A stretch of 64,000 nt of DNA from DAIOEK01 sp964648485. Its GTDB lineage: Bacteria > Chloroflexota > Anaerolineae > Anaerolineales > Anaerolineaceae. The stretch's first letter is position 1, and each line of letters starts with the position of its first letter. The translations under genes and the position numbers were made by a program. The DNA lies in contig CAZYOF010000013.1 in NCBI GenBank assembly GCA_964648485.1, forward strand, positions 1-64,000, read 5' to 3'. The notes beneath the pieces were generated by a model. It made no database searches. It was not told the origin of the DNA and saw only the letters and a program-made list of their open reading frames with translations. Shown in pieces: positions 31,947-39,760 of this stretch.

Positions 31947-32477
31947 ATGGGAATGGCAGAACAGGCGAGCAAGCAATCCCGGCGCGACCCGCGCTTTGTG
32001 ACCCTCCGCAGGGGAGGGACGTTGACGGACGCGCACCACCATCTGCTGGCGGTGTGGGCGGCGGATTGTGCGCAGCATGTGCTGCATTTCTTTGAAGCGG
32101 CGCACCCGGGTGACACCCGTCCGCGTCGGGCAATCGAGCAGGCATACGCCTGGGCACGGGGTGAGATTTCCATGCTGCAGGCACGCCAGGCGGCTTATGA
32201 AGCCCACGCAGCTGCCCGGGAGGCGATTGGCGCGGCGCGGGAAGCGGCACGCGCGGCGGGGCACGCCGTGGCTGTAGCGCACATGGCAGACCATGAACTG
32301 GGCGGCTCGGCGTACGCAATCCGCGCGGTGAGGGCGGCAGCCGCGGAAGGGGAACGAGAGGCGGCGGGGATCCGCGAGAGGGAATGGCAGCGCGAACAGC
32401 TCCCCGATGAAATCCGCGCGCTGGTGCTGGATGACCAGCGTCTGCGCAACAAGAAGTGCTGGTCGCTGTATGATTGA
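31947..32477 (+). CDS. Imm5-like putative immunity protein
   Basis: The 176-residue Ala-rich helical product resembles the Imm5 family: HHHLLAVWAADCAQHVLHFFE, then RPRRAIEQAYAWARGEISM, and repeated AAREA and HAVAVAHMADHELG stretches. Imm5 proteins are predicted to neutralise polymorphic toxins, but many members stand alone, as here, with no toxin gene in view. The match is from memory of the family pattern. GGAAATGGGAATGG around the start makes the ATG at 31953 an alternative. It is GC-rich, unlike the island upstream. Confidence 0.7.
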   Translation: MGMAEQASKQSRRDPRFVTLRRGGTLTDAHHHLLAVWAADCAQHVLHFFEAAHPGDTRPRRAIEQAYAWARGEISMLQARQAAYEAHAAAREAIGAAREAARAAGHAVAVAHMADHELGGSAYAIRAVRAAAAEGEREAAGIREREWQREQLPDEIRALVLDDQRLRNKKCWSLYD

Positions 32478-32689
32478 GCATGCAGGAAGGCTGTCAACTT
32501 CTCTGTAATTCAATCCATTGGTTTTTTTTCTAAAAATCAGCACAAAAGTCCTTTTTTTGTGCAATAATTGAATTCAGGTTATTTTTGCTGCCAGCAGGGT
32601 TCGCAGCTTCACCTTATCCCCCCAGCCGGAAAACTGAACCAGGTTTTAACTCATTCAGATGTAGGATCATCTGAGAAAGGAAATTCATC

Positions 32690-33184
32690 ATGGGTGAATA
32701 TAACAGGTCAACCAGCCAGAAAATGTTTGAAGCCATTCCAACAGGGCACATGCAAGCGATCCAGGAACATATTGAATACTATAACATCAAGCCGGATCTG
32801 GAAAAATACCTGATTTGTATTGAGACATTTTCAAAAAAGAAAAAGAAACCATTATTCGGCGGGATGACTCCCAACCAAACGCACCTGGTGGCAATTGTTA
32901 CACCCACCTGGCTGATCACCGCCACCCAGGGCGATAAACCAAATTCAATCGGTGTGCTCAGTATCCAGCTTAAAGATGCCCATCCGCGGGACTATAAGGA
33001 TGATCCGGGGTATCAACTGGTTCAAGATACAGGGGTATTTGTTACCGGGATTTTTACCGGCAGAGTTGGGATGCCGGGTAATGCTGAGATTTCCAGTTTT
33101 GTTCCATTGGGGGAGGAGCCGATAGCAGAGCAATTCAAGGAAATTCTGTTCGAGGCTGTTGATAAAGCAAGGACAGGTAAATAG
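32690..33184 (+). CDS. Uncharacterised PH-like small protein
   Basis: The 164-residue product has no signal or membrane segment. After a helical start (QKMFEAIPTGHMQAIQEHIEYY) it has alternating strands, TPNQTHLVAIVTPTWLITATQ and NSIGVLSIQLKDAHPRDY, then IFTGRVGMPGNAEISSFVPLG and a final helix (EQFKEILFEAVDKA). This layout resembles bacterial PH-like domains, but I see no diagnostic motif. AAAGGAAATT supports the ATG. It stands alone before a convergent gene. Confidence 0.6.
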   Translation: MGEYNRSTSQKMFEAIPTGHMQAIQEHIEYYNIKPDLEKYLICIETFSKKKKKPLFGGMTPNQTHLVAIVTPTWLITATQGDKPNSIGVLSIQLKDAHPRDYKDDPGYQLVQDTGVFVTGIFTGRVGMPGNAEISSFVPLGEEPIAEQFKEILFEAVDKARTGK

Positions 33185-33300
33185 GAAATACTGTAAATAA
33201 TGTCGGGATTTTTTCTGAGCTTCAAAGGTGATGTGCGGGATGAATTTCAGCCACGCCAAACTCACCGAATGGTGGATTAGCGCAGACGGATCTACAACAG

Positions 33301-33331
33301 ACATCCCCTGGAATGATCTTCCAGGGGATGT
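33301..33331. terminator. Long hairpin between convergent genes
   Basis: A perfect 13-bp stem ACATCCCCTGGAA and TTCCAGGGGATGT encloses the loop TGATC. Neither side has a strong U-tract. It lies between the convergent genes ending at 33184 and 33355, so it likely acts as a bidirectional terminator. Confidence 0.7.
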
Positions 33332-33354
33332 TGATTTGTGAGCTTGGTTGAATT

Positions 33355-34080
33355 TTAGAGGTCAACAGTTTCAGGAACGCGGAATTTCTCGTTGGCTTTC
33401 AAAACTTCATCGGTCACATTGAAGTTCAGATCGTCGCCGACCATCTGCTTGCAGTAGGCTTTCAGGCGGTTGTTCCAGGAATCCTGATCTACATAGAAGA
33501 TCTTGGCGCCGCCGAGTTCGTGCTGGTACTGGGGCCAGGGTTTGGTGGGCTGAGCCATGGAGAGACCAGCCATACGCCAGCCGTTGTAGCTTTCGAAGGT
33601 GGACCACCATTCCTGAACCTTGACCATTTCCATGGCGAAGTAGGTTTTGGCATAGTACATCGGCCAGCCTAATTTAGCGCGGCGAGAGAAGGTGAGGGTG
33701 TGGAGGGAGACGGCAACGTCTTTATCCCAGACACGACCATTGGCGAAACCGAGCCATTCACCATCGACCAGACCGACAAAGGTGAAGGGGTCCTTGAGGC
33801 GCTTGCGGCGCAGGGCGAGGACTTCGCCATAGACGCGGACACCGACGATATCATAGAAGTCTTTTTCGACTTTCATGACCTTCTCGAGGTAACCAAGCAT
33901 GGGGTCGATATCGCTATCCTGGACGGCGCGGATGTAGAGCATGCGACCATCGGGGAGTTTGATCTGGGCACCTTTCCACTCGGGTAATTTCATCGCGGGA
34001 CCTTGAAGGATGCCTTCAATCTCACGAACATCGATTTTCATTTCTTCAACAGATACTGGGGTTGGGAGATCTATTTTCAT
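33355..34080 (-). CDS. GNAT-like acetyltransferase
   Basis: The 241-residue product has a GNAT-like middle: GRMLYIRAVQDSDIDPMLGYLEKV (residues about 46-69), TFVGLVDGEWLGFANGRVW as the strand pair, and a later helix region with AKTYFAMEMVKVQEWW. The acetyl-CoA loop pattern (R/Q-x2-G-x-G/A) is not clear, so catalysis is uncertain. It starts MKIDLPTPVSVEEMK, with AAGGATTAAAT before the ATG. Substrate is unknown. The gene appears to stand alone. Confidence 0.5.
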   Translation of the reverse strand: MKIDLPTPVSVEEMKIDVREIEGILQGPAMKLPEWKGAQIKLPDGRMLYIRAVQDSDIDPMLGYLEKVMKVEKDFYDIVGVRVYGEVLALRRKRLKDPFTFVGLVDGEWLGFANGRVWDKDVAVSLHTLTFSRRAKLGWPMYYAKTYFAMEMVKVQEWWSTFESYNGWRMAGLSMAQPTKPWPQYQHELGGAKIFYVDQDSWNNRLKAYCKQMVGDDLNFNVTDEVLKANEKFRVPETVDL

Positions 34081-34306
34081 TATTTAATCCTTTTCTGGGT
34101 GATTATTAGAAGTAAAAAAAGTATAGCAAAGTGAAAATGGATAGTCAATCAGCGGTGGAGTGATTAAGAAGGTATCGGGAGGTATGTAATATTATTTGTG
34201 ATAAATATTGGGGTTTTTGTGCAATTTGATATGACAATTATCCGAACTTTCTTGATGAATTACATTTTCGGACGATTTGGGGGTGCAGGTATCTCCTATT
34301 TCATCA

Positions 34307-34324
34307 GGTGGGGTAGACCCCACC
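34307..34324. repeat. Small palindrome in the 34.1-34.4 kb spacer
   Basis: GGTGGGGT-AG-ACCCCACC is an 8-bp perfect inverted repeat. It lies in a ~300-bp intergenic stretch that otherwise shows a few imperfect CCCTACCC and AACCTACCC segments. It resembles the other small dispersed palindromes of this window. Confidence 0.55.
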
Positions 34325-34377
34325 CGTCGGTTGTACCTGTGCAGCAGACCGCACCCTACCCTCTGTCAGACTGCAAC

Positions 34378-35109
34378 CTACCCATCAAAAACCAATTGAC
34401 GCATGCCGAGTTGAATGGCGGTCTGAAGGAGAAAGACATCCCCGTACCAGCCGGCGGATTTTAATTCACGATACACGCTGGCGAGTGGTTTGCTAACATA
34501 CAGGTAATGCCAGGATTCCGCGCGGATGCTGTCGTGGCTGCCGGTGTAACTTTGCAGAAAGCCGTACTCCCAGGCGTGTTCCGCCAGCCAGATGCCGGCT
34601 CTGGTCTTCTCAAAACCCGCGTAAAGGTCAATGACTTTACCGATCTCGCTCGAAGTGAAATCCAGCGCCAGACCGGTGTGATGCTGCGAGGTGCCCGGCT
34701 GCATCACGACCGATTTATCCATCGCATGGCTGTAGGCGTACGCCTGTTCTTCATACGAGCGGAAACCGGAATGAATGTGTAAACCGGTGCGCGCGGCGTT
34801 GGCTGCACTGAAAAGATCCGCCAGATCGAAGAGGCACAACTGGTTCACCCGCACGTTCTCATTCGCCACGAGGATGCCATCCATGGTGAGGGGCAGGGCT
34901 TCGAGGTTGGGTTCAATGGTTCGGGAGATTTCATCCGCAGGGATGGGGTGCTGCACATCCACCACCCGGTAAAGCAGCGCATCGGGCAGGGAATCGCGGG
35001 CTGGCAGGGGGATGGTGGTGATATTTCCCTGCAGGCGCGGAAACAGGTGCAGCGCCGGGAGGGCGCAGGCAGACATCAATAGAAAATTCCGGCGGGAGAG
35101 TGGAGCCAT
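34378..35109 (-). CDS. Tat-exported VanY-like D-Ala-D-Ala carboxypeptidase
   Basis: The 243-residue protein starts MAPLSRRNFLLMSACALPAL, a twin-arginine signal. The mature part has HIHSGFRSYEEQAYAYSHAM, then the zinc-binding pattern SQHHTGLALDF and later ESWHYLYV, matching the VanY/peptidase M15 layout (His, Asp and the final His). It should trim peptidoglycan stem peptides outside the membrane. The frame is open from 35313, but that extension would run over the divergent gene. A TACAAT box 6 bases before the ATG and no ribosome binding site suggest a leaderless mRNA. Confidence 0.82.
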   Translation of the reverse strand: MAPLSRRNFLLMSACALPALHLFPRLQGNITTIPLPARDSLPDALLYRVVDVQHPIPADEISRTIEPNLEALPLTMDGILVANENVRVNQLCLFDLADLFSAANAARTGLHIHSGFRSYEEQAYAYSHAMDKSVVMQPGTSQHHTGLALDFTSSEIGKVIDLYAGFEKTRAGIWLAEHAWEYGFLQSYTGSHDSIRAESWHYLYVSKPLASVYRELKSAGWYGDVFLLQTAIQLGMRQLVFDG

Positions 35110-35115
35110 GCTGAT

Positions 35116-35156
35116 ATTGTACCGGAAAGAATCAAAGGATGGGAATACGGTAAAAT
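35116..35156. promoter_or_regulatory. Divergent -10 boxes giving leaderless transcripts
   Basis: The 54-bp gap between divergent ATGs has TACAAT on the minus strand (35121-35116) ending 6 bases before the ATG at 35109, and TAAAAT on the plus strand (35151-35156) ending 7 bases before the ATG at 35164. Both transcripts would begin at or next to the start codon. No ribosome binding sites are present. The -35 regions are weak. Confidence 0.5.
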
Positions 35157-35163
35157 TGCTTCC

Positions 35164-35784
35164 ATGAACCATAAATGGGCTGGCGTTATTCTCTGCTTGG
35201 CAGGGATTCTGCTTCTTGGCGGGGCAATTCTTCCGGACAGGTTGGAGGAACGCAATCTGGAGATCCCCCTGGCGCAGGCGGTTGAACTGGGAAGAGCAGA
35301 TTCGCAACCACAATTACCGGAAGAGATGCTCTCCACCTGCAACATTCAGCTACAGACGCGCTGGCGGGGGGTAACCCTTGCGGGCAAGACGGAAGCGATC
35401 ACCCAGAGAATCCACCTGGCTTGCGCACGACTGCCGGTGGGCGTGGCATTCGCCATCCGGGCGCGGGTTGATGAACCAGCGCGGTTGATTCTGCCGGACA
35501 ATGACAACATCAAACCATTGCTGCCGGGCAGCCCTCTAATGATGAGCTGGGCGCTGCACCCGGGAGATGTACATTCGTGGGAAGGGACACTGTGGACTTA
35601 TCTCACGATCCCGGGCGAGGGGGGGAAAGCAGTGGAGATGGTTCTATCCTCCATCCAGCTGGGCGGGAAGACCACCCGTTTGATCGGGTTGAATTATCCG
35701 CAGAGCCTGGCAGCCGGTATCTGTCTGGTGGTGGGTGGATTGCTGGTTTTCCTGAATTTATTGAGACTATTCAGAAAGAAATAA
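35164..35784 (+). CDS. Uncharacterised protein with two membrane anchors
   Basis: The 206-residue product has an N-terminal hydrophobic segment (WAGVILCLAGILLLGGAIL), an extracytoplasmic region of about 140 residues, and a C-terminal segment (AAGICLVVGGLLVFLNLL) followed by a basic RLFRKK end. The outer part is beta-rich by eye with two cysteines (STCNIQ and HLACARL) that could pair. I do not recognise a family. It is divergent from the VanY-like gene and may be leaderless. Confidence 0.65.
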   Translation: MNHKWAGVILCLAGILLLGGAILPDRLEERNLEIPLAQAVELGRADSQPQLPEEMLSTCNIQLQTRWRGVTLAGKTEAITQRIHLACARLPVGVAFAIRARVDEPARLILPDNDNIKPLLPGSPLMMSWALHPGDVHSWEGTLWTYLTIPGEGGKAVEMVLSSIQLGGKTTRLIGLNYPQSLAAGICLVVGGLLVFLNLLRLFRKK

Positions 35785-35853
35785 CAATATTTTTAATGAT
35801 GAAATCTTAATAATCGTGATGTTTTTTGAATTTCATCCTGTGGAAAATACCAG

Positions 35854-35882
35854 TTGACATCTATCATCGGGTGATATACATT
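35854..35882 (+). promoter_or_regulatory. Promoter for the 35987 lipoprotein gene
   Basis: A perfect TTGACA at 35854-35859 is followed by TGATATACATT. The -10 can be read as TATACA (15-base spacer, extended TGn) or TACATT (17-base spacer). The resulting leader is about 100 bases and holds two terminator-like hairpins. Confidence 0.5.
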
Positions 35883-35893
35883 AATAATAAACC

Positions 35894-35974
35894 AGCAGCC
35901 AAGCAGAATTCATTGCTGCTCTGTTTATATTTTTGAAGAATAACGCACTGGATTTCCAGTGCGTTTTATGTTTT
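35894..35974 (+). promoter_or_regulatory. Two terminator-like hairpins in the leader of the 35987 gene
   Basis: Hairpin A pairs AGCAGC (35894-35899) with GCTGCT (35915-35920) and is followed by CTGTTTATATTTTT. Hairpin B pairs AACGCACTGG (35942-35951) with CCAGTGCGTT (35956-35965) and is followed by TTATGTTTT. The AGGAGG ribosome binding site comes right after. Transcripts must pass both, so this is a candidate attenuator or riboregulator. Confidence 0.55.
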
Positions 35975-35986
35975 CAGGAGGGGTAT

Positions 35987-37069
35987 ATGCTGCGCAAACC
36001 AGTGTTTCAAGTAATTGGTCTATTGATCTGCATTTCCATGCTGACCACCGGATGTGGCACCGCTACGGCGGGCGGCGTGGAGGTCTGGATCGATGCTCCC
36101 CTGCCGGGTGGCAGGGTGCAGCCGGGCGCGGAGGTACGCATCCAGACGCACGCGTATGCCAAAAGCGGCATCGCCGAGATCAAACTGGATATCGACGGGA
36201 ATCCCTACTCGCAGGATGTTCCATCCCCTGTTGGCAGCGACCTGGTGACACTGGAACAGATCTGGCTGGCGGCTTCACCGGGGATGCACACCATCAGAGT
36301 GACCGCGTACGAAACGGGCGGCAGGATGAGCAATCCGCGTATTGTGGTGATCGAGGTACTGCCACCCGTAACCGCCACCCCGGAAGCTACGCTAACCCCA
36401 TCCAGCACACCCGAACCAACGGTTACCGAGACCCCCATCCCTCCGACGTGCACATCCACCCGTGCGCCGGCGCCGGTGATGTTATTTAATGTAGATGATG
36501 ATTCCATCACTGCGGGCGAATGTACCTATCTGCGATGGGATGTGAAATATGCCGAGCAGGTGACATTGAATGACTCTGCGGTTAATCATCTGGATGCCCG
36601 CCAGGTTTGCCCGGAGCAGAATACCAGTTACACCCTGCGGGCGGTATCCGCTGGCGGGGAGGAAAGTGAAACCATCCAGGTCAAGGTAGCCAGCCCGCCT
36701 GTGCAGGATACGACCGGTCCGGTGATATCCAAAATCAAGGCAGAGCCGGCAACCATCTTTGACAGCGCCACCTGTGGCGTGGATCGGACGAAAATCAGCG
36801 CCGATGTAGCGGACGCCGGGTCGGGCGTGAAGCGGGTGGATATTTTCTACCAGGCGGTCACCTCATCCACCGGGCAGTGGAAATCGTTGAAGATGAGTGG
36901 CAGCGAGAAGGATGGTTTCAACATTTATCTGGGCAAGTCTGAATTATCGCAAAGCCTGGCGCTCTACGGCGGCGGCACCGTCCATTATTACCTGGTTGCA
37001 GAAGATAACGCTGGTAACAAGACGACCAGCAAGACATTCACTTTCAAAGTGGAAGTCTGCCTGATCTGA
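35987..37069 (+). CDS. Secreted lipoprotein with Ig-like domains and a Thr/Pro linker
   Basis: The 360-residue product begins with a lipoprotein signal ending MLTTGC. A beta-sandwich domain (about 30-122, Ig-like, GVEVWIDAPLPGGRV and RVTAYETGG) is followed by a linker of Thr, Pro and Glu (TATPEATLTPSSTPEPT), typical of Anaerolineae secreted proteins. A middle Ig-like region and a C-terminal one (RTKISADVADAGSGVKRVDI) follow. GGAGGGG fits the ATG at 35987, not the earlier start at 35933. It ends 14 bp before a second surface protein gene, so they form a pair. Ligand unknown. Confidence 0.75.
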   Translation: MLRKPVFQVIGLLICISMLTTGCGTATAGGVEVWIDAPLPGGRVQPGAEVRIQTHAYAKSGIAEIKLDIDGNPYSQDVPSPVGSDLVTLEQIWLAASPGMHTIRVTAYETGGRMSNPRIVVIEVLPPVTATPEATLTPSSTPEPTVTETPIPPTCTSTRAPAPVMLFNVDDDSITAGECTYLRWDVKYAEQVTLNDSAVNHLDARQVCPEQNTSYTLRAVSAGGEESETIQVKVASPPVQDTTGPVISKIKAEPATIFDSATCGVDRTKISADVADAGSGVKRVDIFYQAVTSSTGQWKSLKMSGSEKDGFNIYLGKSELSQSLALYGGGTVHYYLVAEDNAGNKTTSKTFTFKVEVCLI

Positions 37070-37083
37070 GGGTGGAGGTAGAG

Positions 37084-39075
37084 ATGAAAAAATGGATCGT
37101 CGGCATTCTGGTGGTATTGTTCATCTGCTTCCTGGCTGTAGTGGTCGGGATAGCAGGTTTTCTTATTTTGCGAAACACCGGTACAGCGGTTTCGAATCCG
37201 GTGGTGGATATCTTCTCGCCTGCTGCGGGGGATGCCATCGAAACAGGGCAACCGCTGATGATTCAGGCTACAGCGAAGGATCCGGATGGAGTCAAGCGCA
37301 TCGAGTTCTGGTTTGATCAGAAGTTGTTGAAAACGCATGACAGCCCCCGGGAGGAGGGCGTCACTCCCCTGGCGCTGGCACATTCCCTGAAAGTTGAGCA
37401 GAGCGGCGCGCATACGATCATTGTCCGCGCGTTTGACCGGATGGGAAACAGCGGGCAAAGCTCACTGGTGATTTCAGTTTCGCAGGGTACTAATCCGGCA
37501 CAACCACAAACATACGAAATCAAAGAAGGGGATACGGTATTAAGTATTGCCAAAGCTCACGGGTTAACCGAAGCAGACGTGATGGCAGCCGTGCCTGATG
37601 GCAGCGAGGAACTGCCCCCGGCGGGCAGCGGGATCAGCCTCTCTCCACCAGCGGGTGAAGGCGAAGGTGGAGATGAACCGGAGGGAGAGACGGTTGTCCC
37701 TGCAGAGTACATGCCTGAGTTGACCTTGCCGCATCTAGAAACGATGCCCGGATGGTATAACCTGCTGCGGAGTATCCTGGACAGGGATGTGTTACCTGCG
37801 GGTATCATGGATATCACCACCTTCGAGGTGGACCGTCCGTTTGATGGGGTGTATTGTTATGTCAGCGCCGGAGATAATCCGGTTATCCGCATTCCGGGTT
37901 CGGGATCCTTCCCTGCCCTGGAAGAGAACTACTGGGATGTGAGTGAGTGGTTTTCGGCAGAAAATCGGGCGATGTTTATGACCACATCTGGCAACCTGCG
38001 CCTCCGAATGAACTGTATGGGATACACAATCGGCACGGCGGGCGGGGTGGCATATAACCTTGGTACACTGGATATCAGCCGTACCCCCGCTGAATTTGCC
38101 GCAGGCTGGATTGACGAGCAGGTCACCGGTCCGGAAGGCTGGTTCCGGCTGCGATACAAGGTAGCTGACCCGGCTGAAGGAAGGGGTGGCGGCGGAACCG
38201 GATTTGAATACCTGTATCTGGATTCCAGCCGGTACGGGGTGAATGAGGAGCCGCTGGTTCCCAATCCGCATGTGATCTTGGAATTCCGTATCTATGATGA
38301 AGGCAGGCATATCACCCCGCCGGTGCTGGATGGCTTTCATATTTACAGGAATGGGGTCAAGTGGCGTTCGACCGGACCCAACACAGAACGTTACGTGGTG
38401 TGGGATCACCTCTGGGAAGCCGGATCGTGTTTCGAGCAGACCGAATTTTTCGTGGTGGGTTACCTCGGCGACCCGGATGAACCATCTGCCACCATCACCA
38501 GCCTGCCTATTCTGGTATCCGGGTACTGTCCGGCGATCTATAAACATGTTACTGTCCGGTTTACATCCATCCTGTATAACTGCATTGATGTGGATGAACC
38601 TTACCATTTTGGATCCCTTTATACTGCGGGAGCCTGCTCTGGTGATGCAGAAGACTGGGGACCAGGTGTGATTGGCGGGGTGAATGTAAATGGGATCAGA
38701 ACATTTGATATATTCTATCCGGTATATACCGGGTTGTCATACACTTTTCCCATCTGGGGCAGTAGTTTTGTGCCAGTTCGCGACCTAATACTGGCACCCT
38801 CAGAATCACTGACGATCTCTTCAACGATGTGGGACTATGATGTGTGGAGCGACAGCGATCCATTCTGTTTTGATGAGGTAACATACAGCCCGGCAGAGTT
38901 GCATGATTTACGTGGATGGACCACACATTTCGAAGAAACTTTCAGCGATATCAACTGGACCAATACCGAATATCCAATAGATACTCGGGGTGGGGAATGT
39001 ATTATTGGATATGACATCACCGTGGAAGAGGTGGCAGGTCCGCCGCCGCCAACAATTGTTGGTGATTTTCCGTAA
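37084..39075 (+). CDS. Membrane-anchored surface protein with Ig-like and LysM domains
   Basis: The 663-residue product has an N-terminal anchor (WIVGILVVLFICFLAVVVG). An Ig-like domain (about 40-130, DIFSPAAGDAIETGQPL) precedes a LysM motif at about 139-168 (YEIKEGDTVLSIAKAHGL), which would bind cell-wall glycan. A long extracellular part of about 430 residues is beta-rich with many Cys, Trp and Tyr and is not recognised. GGAGG fits the ATG at 37084. It follows the lipoprotein gene closely and probably works with it at the cell surface. Confidence 0.72.
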   Translation: MKKWIVGILVVLFICFLAVVVGIAGFLILRNTGTAVSNPVVDIFSPAAGDAIETGQPLMIQATAKDPDGVKRIEFWFDQKLLKTHDSPREEGVTPLALAHSLKVEQSGAHTIIVRAFDRMGNSGQSSLVISVSQGTNPAQPQTYEIKEGDTVLSIAKAHGLTEADVMAAVPDGSEELPPAGSGISLSPPAGEGEGGDEPEGETVVPAEYMPELTLPHLETMPGWYNLLRSILDRDVLPAGIMDITTFEVDRPFDGVYCYVSAGDNPVIRIPGSGSFPALEENYWDVSEWFSAENRAMFMTTSGNLRLRMNCMGYTIGTAGGVAYNLGTLDISRTPAEFAAGWIDEQVTGPEGWFRLRYKVADPAEGRGGGGTGFEYLYLDSSRYGVNEEPLVPNPHVILEFRIYDEGRHITPPVLDGFHIYRNGVKWRSTGPNTERYVVWDHLWEAGSCFEQTEFFVVGYLGDPDEPSATITSLPILVSGYCPAIYKHVTVRFTSILYNCIDVDEPYHFGSLYTAGACSGDAEDWGPGVIGGVNVNGIRTFDIFYPVYTGLSYTFPIWGSSFVPVRDLILAPSESLTISSTMWDYDVWSDSDPFCFDEVTYSPAELHDLRGWTTHFEETFSDINWTNTEYPIDTRGGECIIGYDITVEEVAGPPPPTIVGDFP

Positions 39076-39367
39076 TGAGATAATCAGTGTGTTGTATGGA
39101 TCAGGGATACCCATCATCTTGACCTTGAAATAGAATCAGAAAGAACAATTATGTAAATACCAGATCTTTGACTATTAATAGCTTTTGTATGAGGGTTCTT
39201 CCAAAATAATTCTTTTCCAAATACCATTGGACTTATGTTCCGAGTCAGGCGATAAGCAACATTTTTTCTTTTGTAAATAGTATCTATGATAGAATAAAAG
39301 GAGTGAGCCGGCGGTGGGCCTGGCTGGTTCAGATCTTATTCCGATTTTTACTTATGCGAGGGGAAGT

Positions 39368-39724
39368 ATGCAACTGGACTGGTTGTACATCGGGGTATTC
39401 ATGGTGGTATCCCTGGCTTTACCGGCAGTAGCAATCACTCTGGCTGGTATCCTGGCACCCAAGAAACCAAATCCCATTAAAAATTCAACATATGAATGTG
39501 GTATCGAGACTGTCGGTGATACCTGGGTTCAATTCAAGGCACAGTATTATGTCTATGCCTTGATTTTTTTGGTATTTGACATCGAGGCTGTCTTTCTTTT
39601 CCCGTGGGCGCTGGCATTTGACTTCCTTGGATTGTACGCGGTACTCGAAGGAATACTTTTCGTACTAATTCTCGCCGGAGCGCTGGCATACGCCTGGAAA
39701 AAAGGCGCACTGGACTGGTCATAG
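39368..39724 (+). CDS. nuoA: NADH-quinone oxidoreductase subunit A
   Basis: NuoA is a small membrane subunit at the junction with the peripheral arm of complex I. The product has three membrane segments and the signatures KNSTYECGIETVGD and YALIFLVFDIEAVFLFPWA. The frame is open from 39314, but GAGGGG fits the ATG at 39368, giving 118 residues. In most genomes nuoB follows; here nuoH follows 36 bp later, so the B-to-G and I genes are elsewhere. Confidence 0.93.
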   Translation: MQLDWLYIGVFMVVSLALPAVAITLAGILAPKKPNPIKNSTYECGIETVGDTWVQFKAQYYVYALIFLVFDIEAVFLFPWALAFDFLGLYAVLEGILFVLILAGALAYAWKKGALDWS

Positions 39725-39760
39725 TAAACCAAATCCTGAAACCATTATCGAGGAGAAACC

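Noticed and set aside
31385..32481. Long minus-strand ORFs under the PNPOx-like and Imm5-like genes
   Set aside because: High-GC antisense shadows with Pro/Arg-rich composition and no motifs; the plus-strand frames match families.
32540..32562. GCACAAAA and TTTTGTGC hairpin before the 32690 gene as a terminator
   Set aside because: An AT-rich 8-bp stem with the T-run inside the loop and right arm, not after it. Too weak to call.
35785..35986. Known riboswitch classes in the leader of the 35987 gene
   Set aside because: The leader after the promoter is only about 100 bases and shows no c-di-GMP, cobalamin, TPP or other conserved core that I can recognise.
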